In this document: positions 1 through 9,557 of the stretch, one piece after another
Layout: each line of letters starts with the position of its first letter
Numbering within the stretch: the first letter of the stretch is position 1
Assembly (NCBI GenBank): GCA_034440575.1
Contig: JAOTOL010001479.1
Span: 652,501-716,500, forward strand
Direction: 5' to 3'
From: Imbricaverruca yamaguchii
Taxonomy: Eukaryota > Arthropoda > Thecostraca > Neoverrucidae
DNA length: 64,000 nucleotides
The notes under the pieces: model-generated
Seen by the model: the letters and a program-made list of their open reading frames with translations, nothing else
Database searches by the model: none
What the model was told of the DNA's origin: nothing
Translations under genes and position numbers: made by a program

Positions 1-240
1 CTTTTCTAACGCATCACACCATGAACAGTTCGAAACCTCTAAAACAGTTACATCTCCGAACGTTCAAATAAACTAGCTGTTCACTAAGCCTAACGGTTCA
101 AAATTACTACGGTATCAATATGCCTATAGCTCAAATCCTAAAAGCACTCAAAGCATATAACGGTCAAAACCTCTAAAACGTTCACAACCTATAAGGTTCA
201 GAAACCATAACATTCAGAATATCTAAGAGTTAAGAACCTC
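1..240. repeat. Degenerate ~20-bp minisatellite (family A)
   Basis: Imperfect repeats of a unit like GTTCAAAACCTCTAAAAC run through this stretch (for example near 20-50, 95-110, 160-190 and 195-235). Unit length drifts around 18-22 bases, so it is an old array. The same family recurs in reverse orientation near 1,490-1,610 and 2,466-2,660. No gene is visible here. Confidence 0.5.
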
Positions 241-655
241 TAAACCTTGGGAAGTAATGCGCGTTCAAATGATCTAAATCAAGAACTATGGTAAAGCCGG
301 TGACTACGCGTGAAGCTCTCGGTGCCGACGTCGGGCAGGTTAACGTTATTTCGGTTGAATTGCGTCTGTGGGAGGGAAGGTGTATGTGATGTTCGGATGT
401 GAAAACTTCGCAAGGAAATGCTTGCTTGGATTTGTATTTATTTTTCATCACTTGTTGCCAACACCAGTAATTCTGCAAAGCCCCACCTGTGATCGTATTG
501 TTCATGGTCACTGATGCCCAATCTAATGCACATCCCAACAGTTAAAAAAAAAAACTAAGCCATTCTGAGATGGCTCGTGTAATTGGTAGATGAATATCAG
601 ATGAGTATATCCACGACAGGCTATGACATGTCAAGAGCAGGGAGAACATTTCCAT
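241..655. other. No recognisable feature
   Basis: Unique-looking sequence. The open frames are short and have no recognisable motif. I see nothing to annotate. Confidence 0.4.
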
Positions 656-659
656 TGGT

Positions 660-1020
660 CATTGCCTAGTGAAAATGCCGACAGCGGACCGACGTCGTTC
701 CGCTGCCCGGACGCCAGTGGCCCGCTGTCGGCTAAGGAGTGCATTGTCCGCCAAGTCGACATGCAGCCGACGCCGACGCCCATCCAACGTGGGACCGCTG
801 TCAAGTTGCTGCCGGGACGCCAAGGGCCCGCTGTCGGCTGGGGAGTGATATGTTTGACAATGGCCCGAAGTCAGCTGGCCGCTATTGATATGCCTAATTC
901 AACCTGACATGTTGATATTCCAGATCAGTATGCCGATATCGAGCCGGGAGCGGCCCGATGTCGGCATCCCGTTCTCCAGATGTCGAGCTCGCTCAGACAC
1001 ATGCAGACAGCGGGCCAAAG
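660..1020. repeat. GC-rich degenerate minisatellite
   Basis: Words such as GGCCCGCTGTCGGCT, GACGCCAAGGGCCCGC and GGCCCGATGTCGGCAT recur with irregular spacing. The composition is much richer in GC and CpG than the neighbours. The frame open over 623-907 reads through the repeats and is not a convincing gene. Confidence 0.45.
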
Positions 1021-1489
1021 TTGGCGTGTTTACTGGGTGGAGATGCAAATATTAAGAAAATAGAGTTTCTGAAGGTAGTGTCTACCTTACGTCGTTTCAC
1101 CTAAAAAATTAATCATTTGGTCACACTGTGACGGAAAATCATCGCCGGTGGGAACATGATATTCGTTAGTTATATTTTCGGACAATGCAGTCCAATCGTA
1201 TCCACTCCACAACATTACTAGCGAATTTGAAATGTCCTTGTCCCGCACATCACTTTGAATGTGCGTTGCCATCTTTGAAGAAACCGCGCAGGACGAAGCA
1301 GGACAGTGATATTTCAGTACGAAAGTTCCTCGCGGATTCAACGAAATTTGTTTACGGAATTCGCGATAAGTAGACAAAGAACGACACATAACGTCAAGGT
1401 CCACGGAATTCGTGGACGGAACATGACAAACAACGCAGCCAAAATATCGTTCGCGTGACACCTATCGGAGCAATATCGCACTTCTGCAA
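1021..1489. other. No recognisable feature; 124-codon open frame
   Basis: A minus-strand frame of 124 codons (1,087-1,461) is open. It has no domain I recognise and no splice or promoter context, so I do not call it a gene. Confidence 0.3.
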
Positions 1490-1610
1490 GGCAAAAAGTT
1501 TTTGATTAGCAGCTTTGAACCCGTTAGAGGTTTTGATCGTTACTCGTTTGCTATTAGACGGCATGAACTCCTGCTGTTTTCGTGGATTCGATGTTTTGAT
1601 ACCTTCGAGC
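1490..1610 (-). repeat. Family A minisatellite, inverted
   Basis: Contains words such as TTTGAACCCGTTAGAGGTTTTGA, which are reverse-complement versions of the unit at 1-240. It lies directly before the GGCTCC array. Confidence 0.4.
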
Positions 1611-1614
1611 AGGG

Positions 1615-1770
1615 ATGCGGAGCCGGGAAAATTTTGGACGGCTCCGGCTCCGACTCCGGCTCCGGGGAAGTATCCTGGCTCCAGCTCCGGCTCCGGCTCC
1701 GGCTCCGAGTAAAATGTCCCGGCGGCTCCTGCTCTGGGCAAAATGTACCGGCTCTGGCTCCGGCTTCGTA
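1615..1770. repeat. GGCTCC hexanucleotide array
   Basis: Repeated (GGCTCC)n with point changes. All frames stay open, giving artificial Ser/Gly, Pro/Glu or Arg/Ser-rich peptides. A second array of the same type is at 2,330-2,465. This is low-complexity DNA, not coding. Confidence 0.8.
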
Positions 1771-2254
1771 CATCCCAAACGTGATCGATCCATTAAGTAA
1801 GAGCTATTTATTGGGATGTAAAAAAAGTTAGCCGCGACCACTCAGAGGCGCAATCTTCTGACAATCATAAGCAACTTTCCCGTATAAACCCTGTATCTAT
1901 CTTCAAATAAACACCCGCCCGCGCCCAAATCACTTTTCGGTGTTATTCCCTCCTAAACTGACGCTCGCTTCGTGCCGTATTGGGACAATCAGAACAGGGG
2001 AGACTCGAATCAGCAACACTCCCCATCCCGTGAACGGTCCAAGGAACACCATTGTTGTAAATTGTAATGTTTGACCTTATCCCTAATAAGGTACAACAAC
2101 CCGTTGACGATGGAAACAATAAACTTAACTAAAATAAACATGGTACTATTGCGTTGACTACTGAGGCTAGAATATGGTTATTGGTTATTCTATCATACTT
2201 TGGTGATATTTTCTTCATGTTGCTCGTACTTAAACATGTTTGCTTTCAAAAATG

Positions 2255-2285
2255 CGTTTTCATACCATACCATACCATACTAGGT
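2255..2285 (+). repeat. CCATA pentanucleotide repeat
   Basis: Four tandem CATAC/CCATA units, followed by an inverted GTATG, at the edge of the second GGCTCC region. Confidence 0.7.
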
Positions 2286-2329
2286 ATGCTTTCATTTCAA
2301 GTTTGCTAATTTTGTTGAATTTACACCTC

Positions 2330-2465
2330 TTTCGGAGTCGAAGCCGCCCTGCTTTTGACGGCTCCGGCTTCGAATCCAGCTCCGAGTAAAATGTCCCCGC
2401 GGCTTCGGCTCCGGGAAAAATGTTCCGGCTCCGGCGGCTTCGGCTCCGGCTCCGCATCCCTGCCT
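2330..2465. repeat. Second GGCTCC hexanucleotide array
   Basis: Shares the internal order GGCTCCGAGTAAAATGTCCC...CGGCTCCGG with 1,680-1,770. The two arrays and their family A flanks therefore look like two copies of one composite repeat. Confidence 0.75.
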
Positions 2466-2660
2466 TCGAGGTTAACACGAGTCTTTAGATGCTTTGAACT
2501 CCTAGAGAATTTGAACGTTTCGAGGTTTTGGACATTAAAAGGTCTGAATTTCCCCATACGGAATCAAATCTGCGAATTTAGAAGCTTCGAACGCCTAGGC
2601 CTTTTGATTCCTATATGTTTTGAACCGTTAGGGGCTATGAGGATTTGAAGTTCTGATATA
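2466..2660 (-). repeat. Family A minisatellite after GGCTCC array
   Basis: Repeated TTTGAAC / GAGGTTTTG / CTAG words, about 20 bases apart, match the reverse complement of 1-240. The GGCTCC array is next to a family A array here as well as near 1,490-1,770. Confidence 0.4.
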
Positions 2661-2835
2661 GACCCGAAAATGCGCCCTTCCGGAGAAAATGGCGTACTCC
2701 AGAAGTGCCCCCTCCCCTATCAAAATTCCTGGATCTGTCCTGATTTATATATGATCGTTATCTAGAAATAGAAGCAGATTCTCTCAATTGCAAAAATGCG
2801 CCTTTCCGAAGAATCAGGCGATGCATAGCAGAGTG

Positions 2836-3345
2836 GAAAACTTACTTTCCGGATTTGGAGTCGGAGTGCATACCAACTTCTTCCGCAAATGTCAAAACAT
2901 AGGAACAAAGAAGTGGACAATGGATGACACCGCCAGGCAGCGACTTGTGATAATCAGCACTGTTCCGTCCCTTATAACTCACAGGAGCAATGCGCCTTCT
3001 TTTCACTGTTGGTCTCAGTCAAGGCCAGCCATATGAAAAAAAAACTTCACACTTCACCCTCAGCTCAGATCGCATACCGACCTACACAGCCAATTCCCTA
3101 CGTAATATGAACGTAGCTCCGCTACGGCACACGCCACAGTCGGATGTGATAGCGTTGCACAAAGCAAAGGATCAGTGAAGGTCTTGTGTTTGCAGCATGA
3201 CACTGTTAACCATGTATTCAAAGTGGCTAACTGTAATGACGTCATATAAAAAATACCTTGCATTGATTGGTTGACTGACGGATTTCAGAACAGAAAACGC
3301 TAACGCAGCCAGTTCTGATCGGCGGCCTACGTGACTCCGGAGGTC
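2836..3345 (+). repeat. ~1-kb repeat, copy P1 (partial)
   Basis: Blocks in order: TTTCCGGATTTGGAGTCGGAG, GAAGTGGAC, GCGCCTTC, ATAAAAAATACCTT and CTAACGCAG. They match, inverted, the series between 4,455 and 3,845. The identity of the repeat is unknown. Confidence 0.55.
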
Positions 3346-3369
3346 ATCTCTCGAAACTGTCAAATTTTC

Positions 3370-3745
3370 CCACTTATATGGGTGGCAAACAGGGTGGGAA
3401 TTAAGGCACTTCATGCATAAGATATTTCACCTCTTAAAACATTTTTGCACTCCGGATTCATACTGAATAGAATGGGCTCCACATGTACTCCGACACAAAC
3501 ATGCAGAAGGAACAAAAATACCACTAAAAATGTAATACAAGATTGAAGAAAATATCCACCAAACATGTTATTCTACTTACGGTTGCCAAATAACTTTACA
3601 CCTTTCGTACCATCAAGCACACAAACAGCAACCGAACACACACACCACACGAAACCACAACCAGCGGAAATGCCGACGACAACGCGCCAAACTTCGCGCC
3701 TGCGCACTGAATATAGTGGCCTCCGGTTGCTACGAATTCGGCCGG
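3370..3745 (+). repeat. ~1-kb repeat, copy P2 (partial)
   Basis: Holds the other half of the same repeat: GTGGGAATTAA, GCACTCCGGATTCATACTG, GCAACCGAACACACAC, GACAACGCGCCAA and TGCGCACTGA. These blocks match, inverted, 4,850-4,500. P1 and P2 look like parts of two tandem copies. Confidence 0.5.
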
Positions 3746-3779
3746 TGCGTCTCCAGAAACCTGCTTTCGAGCCACCCTA

Positions 3780-4850
3780 TAGTGGGAAAAACTGACCGTT
3801 TTAAGAGACGCTTCCGGAGTGCAGCGGAGGCCGGCGATCGAAATTTGCTGCGTTAGCATTTTCTGTTACGAAAACTGTTTTTCAACCAATCAATGAAAGG
3901 TATTTTTTAAATGACGTCATAACCATTAGCAACTTTGAACACGTGTTTTGAACACTTAACTAATGCTGCAAACACAAGACCTTGACTGATCCTCTGCGCA
4001 CCGCCGTCGATTCCGACTGCGTGTGAGGTAGTGGTGTTGGGTCCGTATCGTGCTGGGAATTGGCTGCGTATATAGGTAGGTGTGCGCTCTGAGCTGAGGG
4101 TGAAGCGTGAATTATTTGTGTTTTTCATTTTGCCTAGCATTGTGCTGAGACCAACAGTGAAAGGAAGGCGCATTGCTCCTGTGAGTTATGAGAGATAAAG
4201 CTGAGCTGATCACAACTCCCTGTCTTGTGGTGCCATCCAATGCTCACTTCTTTGTTTCTATGCTTTGATGTGACCATAAATGATGATGTGTATTACTTAT
4301 GCATATTACGTAGAAACTGACTAGGTACATTTGATTTTCTCGTCGGTTACCGGCAAATAGATTCCATGCATGAAAAATAATATGTGCATGAAAATGTACT
4401 CCGGAAGAAATCTGTTTGCACTCCGACTCCAAACCCGGAAAGCAAGTTTCCCACCCTGGTGGCAAGAACACAAGTTTTCAGAGACTCGGCTCCAGAGCCG
4501 GGAACATGTACTCAGTGCGCAAGCGCACCATCTTGCAAGTGCTGTTGGCGCGTTGTTGTCTGCAATTCCGGTGGTTGAGATTGAGAGACGTGTGTGAAGC
4601 TGTGGTCCGGTTGCTGGTTAGTTTGAGTGGTGACCGTGGGTGGAATAACCAGAGTATTTTTTTTGGGGGGGAGGGGGTGGTGGTGGTGTCGTTCTGTTTT
4701 TTTTTATATCTTTGTTCCCACGCGTGCGTCTGAGTGCATGTAAAGCCCATCCTATCCAGTATGAACCCGGAGTGCAAAAATGTTTTGGATAAAATTTCTT
4801 AAGGAGTGATTTAATTCCCACCTTGATGACTGGTGTGATCCGCAGAATCC
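3780..4850 (-). repeat. ~1-kb repeat, inverted copy M
   Basis: Read on the minus strand, this contains all the blocks found in P2 and then P1, in a single series. It may be the most complete copy. It includes a GTATATAGG box near 4,069-4,077 and a short G-run near 4,660. No transposase or RT is visible, so the class is unknown; foldback or LTR origin are both possible. Confidence 0.5.
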
Positions 4851-5139
4851 TGAAGTATATACTATATCCGATGAATCTTTGGAATACGTAGATGAATTTT
4901 AGCATGCCATTGTTAATACCAACAAATGCGTTTGGGACACTTCAAGACGACGTGCGCCACACAACGGTGTCTTCAGCTTACATTATCCCAGTCAACATGC
5001 TATATTAAAGACGCTTATCTCTTAGCAAGCGCCCCTCCCCATCACAAATTAAAATAAAATATTGCTACAGGCCTGATTTTCAGTCGCACTGCCCTTCCGA
5101 CTGCAATTGTGTCAGATTGGTTAAGGTCACCTGGCCCTT
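4851..5139. other. No recognisable feature
   Basis: Unique-looking AT-rich sequence with no gene signal that I can see. Confidence 0.4.
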
Positions 5140-5666
5140 CTTATGTGCGGGATTTATGGCGGTTCGCGGACCATTCGCGTTCTTTGCTGTTGTGGACAGC
5201 GCCGACGTGTCCATAAACCGACCTTAATCCTGGAGCAGCTCGACAGCGATGTCTCGGCCCCTCTCAGTTTCCCCAACAGTCGTCGCCGTCTGCGCAGGAT
5301 CCACCGAAGTCCACGTCCAGGCACGACGTGCCACCCGACACCACTTGCCGCGTCGCGACACAGACCACACCCCGTGGCCGGGCCGCACAAACTGGCTGTT
5401 GGCACCCCGGCTGCACTCTCCTGAACGGAGGGCGCTGTCCGGGCCCGCCGTGGCGTGGCCTGTCTGCGCGTGCGCAGTTCACTGCGCAGTCCGTCGAGGC
5501 GGCCGGCCCGTGCGGCTCCGCTGTCGCCATCGATCTCGACTCATGACGTCACGTAACTGGCTCGTCACGTGGCCAAGAACACCAACCGTCTGCCGATTGC
5601 AGTCACTGCCCGCTGCACTGAATCAGCTGATTGCCGGTCGCAGGGACAATGGAGGGTGGAGTAAGT
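5140..5666 (+). promoter_or_regulatory. CpG-rich segment with CRE, E-box and possible first exon
   Basis: GC- and CpG-rich relative to its surroundings. It contains a perfect CRE (TGACGTCA, 5,544-5,551) and an E-box (CACGTG, 5,566-5,571). At 5,649-5,660 a good-context start (GGACAATGG) reads four codons, M-E-G-G, directly into a consensus donor GTAAGT (5,661-5,666). This is how a promoter with a very short first coding exon would look. No downstream plus-strand exon can be identified, because CR1-1 and satellite DNA follow, so this is inference. Confidence 0.3.
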
Positions 5667-5827
5667 CGATCAATGAATAGAAAACAACGTAGGAAACAAT
5701 GCTGGGTTTTTCAAAACAACTGAGTTCGATACGATTTGATTTCATGTCAGCACCTTTCAGAATGACATCACAAAGCTGCTACGAAAATTATTGTATCTTG
5801 CCCAATCCGATGCGTATTTGGGGGAAG

Positions 5828-6093
5828 CTCACAAGATCTACTTTCAGAAGACCTACGTTCAGTAGATCTACTTCTAGAGGATTTATTTTCACAGGATCTA
5901 CTTTCAGAACATCTATTTTCACAAGATCTACTCTCGGGACTGGGTTGTTCAGAAGATCTACTCGAAGACGAAAGTGTTCACAGGATCTACTTTCAGGAGA
6001 ATGTTTTTCACAAGATCTACTCTCGGGACTGGGTTGTTCAGAGGATCTACAAATAGGCCCCAAGTGTTCAGAAGATCTACTCCCGAATGCAAA
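5828..6093 (+). repeat. AGATCTAC satellite array (left part)
   Basis: Tandem units of about 29-30 bases with the core TTCAGAAGATCTACT and variable GGACTGG-type spacers. The array continues at 8,608-8,996 after the CR1-1 insertion. An inverted, uninterrupted relative is at 28,081-28,757. Confidence 0.85.
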
Positions 6094-7734
6094 TGTAAAG
6101 ACATAAAGACATAAAAGATTAGTGCAACTCTGAGCCACAAGGGCCCTTCTTGGTTGCACTCTGTACACTGAACCGGTTGCCCACCAAATCTGCCAATCAG
6201 CCCTCCCTGTAATACTGAAAAGCAAGCCCTCTATTCTTATAATGATTGTCTATGCTGTTTTTAAAGATGTTCAATGTGCTGCTACTGACGATGTTTTCTG
6301 GCAGCTGGTTCCAGTGTTCCACTACCCTGTTGGTGAAGAAAGTTTGCCTTAACCTTGTTCTGCTGTGGTTAATTTTAATTTTGAATTTATGACCTCTAAT
6401 TGCATCATTTCTGTTAAATTCAAACATTTCCCCAAGGTATCCCCTCTCCAGACCATTGACGAATTTAAAGACCTCGATGAGATCTCCTCTCAGCCTTCTA
6501 TATCTAAGTGAAAACATATTCAATTTCTTCAATCTTTCCTCATATGCCAGGTTGCTTATGCCATTAACCATTTTTGTAGCCCTCTTTTGTACTCTCTCTA
6601 AAAGCCAACAATCTTTTTCATAGCTAGGAGACCAAGCTTGGATGCAGTATTCCAAATGTGGCCTGACGTATGCACTGTAAAGCTTCCTGATCACTTCCTC
6701 ACTTCTGTATGATACATTCCTATTTATTGCCCCGAGCATTCTCAGTGCCTTCTTCCTGGCTTCCTTGGTCTGTTCTGATGCCCCCAGTTTTGTGTTTAGA
6801 ATAACACCTAAATCCTTCTCCTGTTGAGTCACTGATAGCACTTGGCCACCCATCAAGTATGGAGCCTTCATATGCTGCTTACCTACATGCATGATTTTGC
6901 ACTTATCAAAGTTAAATTTAATTTGCCATTCTTCGGACCACTTCACAAATTCGTCTAAGTCTTTTTGCAGCGAGATATGCTCATCCTGACCTGTTATTGC
7001 CCTAAGGACCTTCAAATCATCTGCAAATTTCAAAACTTTACTGCTTAGGCCACTTTCAATGTTATTTACAAATATAATGAACAGTAATGGCCCTAGTACT
7101 GACCCCTGGGGGACTCCACTAAGAACATTTTGCCATGATGACTTTGTACCATTTAGCATCACTCTTTGCTATCTATCTGAAAGCCACAACTCTATCCATT
7201 TTAAGATGCTACCTGCAATACCATGGGACTGAAGCTGTATCATTAACCGTTTATGGGGTACCTTGTCAAAGGCCTTACTAAAGTCAAGATATGCTACATC
7301 AACCTGATTTCCCTGATCAAATTGTTCTGTGGCGAAGTTCAAAAAGTCCAAGAGGTTTGTGAGACACGATCGTCCTTTTCTAAATCCATGTTGAGTATCT
7401 TGAATCAATCTGCTACCTTCCAGATAACTAACTATTCTATCCTTGATAATTGATTCGAGTACCTTGCAGACTAGGGATGTGAGACTTATGGGCCTATAGT
7501 TTTCAACTTTCCCTCTTTCTCCTTTCTTGAAAATAGGAACTACATTTGCCCTTTTCCAATCGGTTGGAATTTCATTATGTGAAACTGATCTACAAAATAT
7601 TATTTAATACAACGAAGAATGGCTCTTAGATGCTCCTGGGTTTTAGACATTGCGTGAGACGAAATGTACGACCCTCAATATACCAGGAGGTGCTGGGTTT
7701 ACTCAACATCAAAAGTAGCGTTAGGGATCATGCT

Positions 7735-7779
7735 ATATTACTCAACGTTTCGGCCAGGGGCCATCATCAGGAGTCAACA
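7735..7779 (-). ncRNA. Hammerhead-like motif in PLE terminal repeat (copy A)
   Basis: On the minus strand: CTGATGA, a GGCC-CCT-GGCC stem II, then GAAAC-GTT. Stem I is weakened, because only ACTC/GAGT of the nine pairs seen at 54,528-54,572 remains. Confidence 0.45.
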
Positions 7780-7941
7780 TACTGATTTGAACTGCTTGCT
7801 CAGCTCCTCAACCATCTCACTATCCTCACCCAATGTAGTCCCGTTTACTTCCAGTGGACCAATTGTGCTAGAAACTTTACTCAGCTTGTAGAAACTAAAG
7901 AACTTTTTACTGTCCCCATTACAGTTTCATCATCAGGAGTG

Positions 7942-7982
7942 ACTCCTGATGATGGCCCCTGGCCGAAACGTTGAGTAATATA
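7942..7982 (+). ncRNA. Hammerhead-like motif in PLE terminal repeat (copy B)
   Basis: CTGATGA at 7,946-7,952, GGCC-CCT-GGCC stem II, GAAAC, then GTTGAGTAATATA. It lies beside an inverted CATCATCAGGAGT that forms a 13-bp palindromic arm (7,929-7,955), so this copy could fold into a competing hairpin. Stem I keeps four pairs. Confidence 0.45.
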
Positions 7983-8607
7983 ACATGATCCCTAACGCTA
8001 CTTTTGATGTTGAGTAAACCCAGCACCTCCTGGTATATTGAGGGTCGTACATTTCGTCTCACGCAATACAAAATATTATACTAAGTGGAAATGCCAGTTC
8101 CTTTTCAGTTTCCCGCAACACCCTAGCATAAATATCATCAGGTCCTGCTGCCTTATTTGGCTTTATTTTCCTGATATGATTGTAAACAACATCACTACCA
8201 ATGAAATCAACATCATTTGTCAGATCCCATGCAACTGAACTATGGTGTACGGTCGGCAGATTGGTCATATCTTCCAATGTAAACACTCATTTGAACTGCT
8301 TGCTCAGCTCCTCAACCATCTCACTATCCTCACCCAATGTAGTCCCGTTTACTTCCAGTGGACCAATTGTGCTAGAAACTTTACTCAGCTTGTAGAAACT
8401 AAAGAACTTTTTACTGTCCCCATTACAGTTTCTAGCTAAATCCAGTTCCTTTGCTCGCTTTGCTGCTCTGGTTTTTTGCTTCACAGTGTCTCTAGCTTTT
8501 CGATACGCCTTTAGATTAATGACATTTGCGGCTTCTTTAAATACTCTAAATGCAGTTTTCTTAGCCTTAATTGCTTTTATCACGTCTGGTGTAAGCCATG
8601 CTGGCTT

Positions 8608-8996
8608 TCCTACCTATGTTCAGAGGATCTACTGAAAGCTGGAAGTGTTCACAAGATCTACTCGCGGGACTGGTTTGTTCAGAAGATCTACTCGAAGACG
8701 AAAGTGTTCACAGGATCTACTTTCAGGATAATTTTTTCACAAGATCTACTCTCGGGACTGCATTGTTCAGAGGATCTACAAATAGGCCTTAGTTGTTCAG
8801 AAGATCTACTGCTGGAAATGTTCAGAGGACCTACTCGGAGGATGGAAGTGTTCACAAGATCTACTCTCGGGACTGAATTTTCAGAAGACCTACTCTTGGC
8901 CCGGAATGTTCAGAAGATCTACTCTTGGGCCGGTATGTTCAGAGGATCTACTTTCTGGACTGGATTGTTCAGAAGATCTACTCTCAATTCCGATGT
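8608..8996 (+). repeat. AGATCTAC satellite array (right part)
   Basis: Continuation of the array at 5,828-6,093 beyond CR1-1, with 29-30-base units. Both strands stay open and would give repeated S-E-D-L-L-type peptides, which I regard as a by-product of the repeat. Confidence 0.85.
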
Positions 8997-9260
8997 CCAA
9001 GAAGCATAAGTTCAGCTTTCTCTCGCTAGGTAGCAGCACGGTCTTAGTATTACCGCGTTGAATAAGGAATGAATGTCAGATTGAACGCTGAAGCATAGAT
9101 AACAATATTTATCGGTAGATGGCAGGATGATGTTATTGAATACGAGCTCGTTGTGTGCCTGTATTGTTAGCGTTTCATAGCTTGGCAATCTGCTGCCGTC
9201 CCGAGGGAAACTGATATGCAGAGTAGTGGCGGATAGAGAGGACGCACACATTGTTCGGAC
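8997..9260 (+). repeat. Satellite-flanking segment, repeated inverted at ~27.88-28.08 kb
   Basis: Words such as GAAGCATAAGTTCAGCTTTC, GTAGCAGCACGGTCTTAGTATT and GATGGCAGGATGA occur in reverse complement at 27,940-28,080, beside the other satellite array. Satellite and flank therefore travel together as one element. Similarity fades near 9,180. Confidence 0.7.
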
Positions 9261-9557
9261 CTATTTGTATCTGAGCTTACGGTTGGCTTAAAATGTTAGA
9301 TGCACTGTGATACTCTCGCAATATTTACATTGTATCCACCCGCAATATGGCGGCTGGCCATTCCCTGGTGACGCCATTGACTAGCAGCCTGGGAAGGACT
9401 GAGAAAACGCAGCGTCTGTGGCGCTCCAAATTTGTTCCCGTCACGCCGGCAATGATTCTGCAGCGGGAGCGCTTTCTCAGCGCCCTGCGGCGCTGCCGTA
9501 GCTATCGCCCATGCTGAGGCGGATGAGATCGTCATGCACTGATATCATTGTGCGGCG
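9261..9557. other. No recognisable feature
   Basis: Moderately GC-rich, unique-looking sequence between the satellite flank and an RT fragment. No gene signal. Confidence 0.35.

Larger units (their letters stand above)
7604..8066. mobile_element. Inverted PLE terminal repeats flanking captured CR1 piece
   Basis: From left: a minus-oriented PLE start with its terminal repeat (7,604-7,784), about 143 bases of CR1 ORF2 (7,785-7,928), then a plus-oriented PLE terminal repeat (7,929-8,066). The captured CR1 piece is essentially identical to 8,288-8,430. The insertion is bounded by TACAAAATATTAT at 7,591-7,603 and again at 8,067-8,079, a 12-13-bp target duplication; copy 2 has the single site near 14,946. 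There is no ORF, so mobilisation would need an autonomous PLE. Confidence 0.85.
6197..8583 (-). pseudogene. CR1 copy 1 ORF2 remnant (reverse transcriptase)
   Basis: The 3' two thirds of a CR1 ORF2. The RT reads K-A-F-D-K-V-P-H (motif A region), S-G-V-P-Q-G-S-V-L-G-P and F-A-D-D-L-K, which holds the catalytic Asp pair. It ends with the usual CR1 C-terminal region before a stop at 6,197. A CAG-to-TAG change near 7,166 breaks the frame between W-L-S-D-R and Q-R-V-M-L, compared with copy 2. The segment 8,070-8,583 encodes the linker before the RT. The endonuclease is absent. The PLE insertion separates the linker from the RT. Not expected to be functional. Confidence 0.9.
6094..8607 (-). mobile_element. 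CR1-type LINE, copy 1 (5'-truncated, nested insertion)
   Basis: Near-identical to CR1 copy 2 at 13,441-17,527 and read on the minus strand. The 3' end is at the (ATGTCTTT)n tail around 6,096-6,115. The 5' end is cut within ORF2 at 8,605. It was inserted in the AGATCTAC satellite: the inverted array at 28,440-28,480 shows the uninterrupted site, with ATGT at both edges here as a possible 4-bp duplication. A 463-bp PLE derivative (7,604-8,066) interrupts it in turn. Confidence 0.9.

Noticed and set aside
1087..1461. 124-codon frame with several Cys residues, considered as a zinc-finger fragment
   Set aside because: Cys spacing fits no zinc-finger pattern that I can name, and there is no supporting context.
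5249..5680. 143-codon plus-strand frame in the CpG-rich segment
   Set aside because: High GC makes long frames likely. The Arg/Pro/His-rich product has no domain, so only the promoter-like features are noted, at low confidence.
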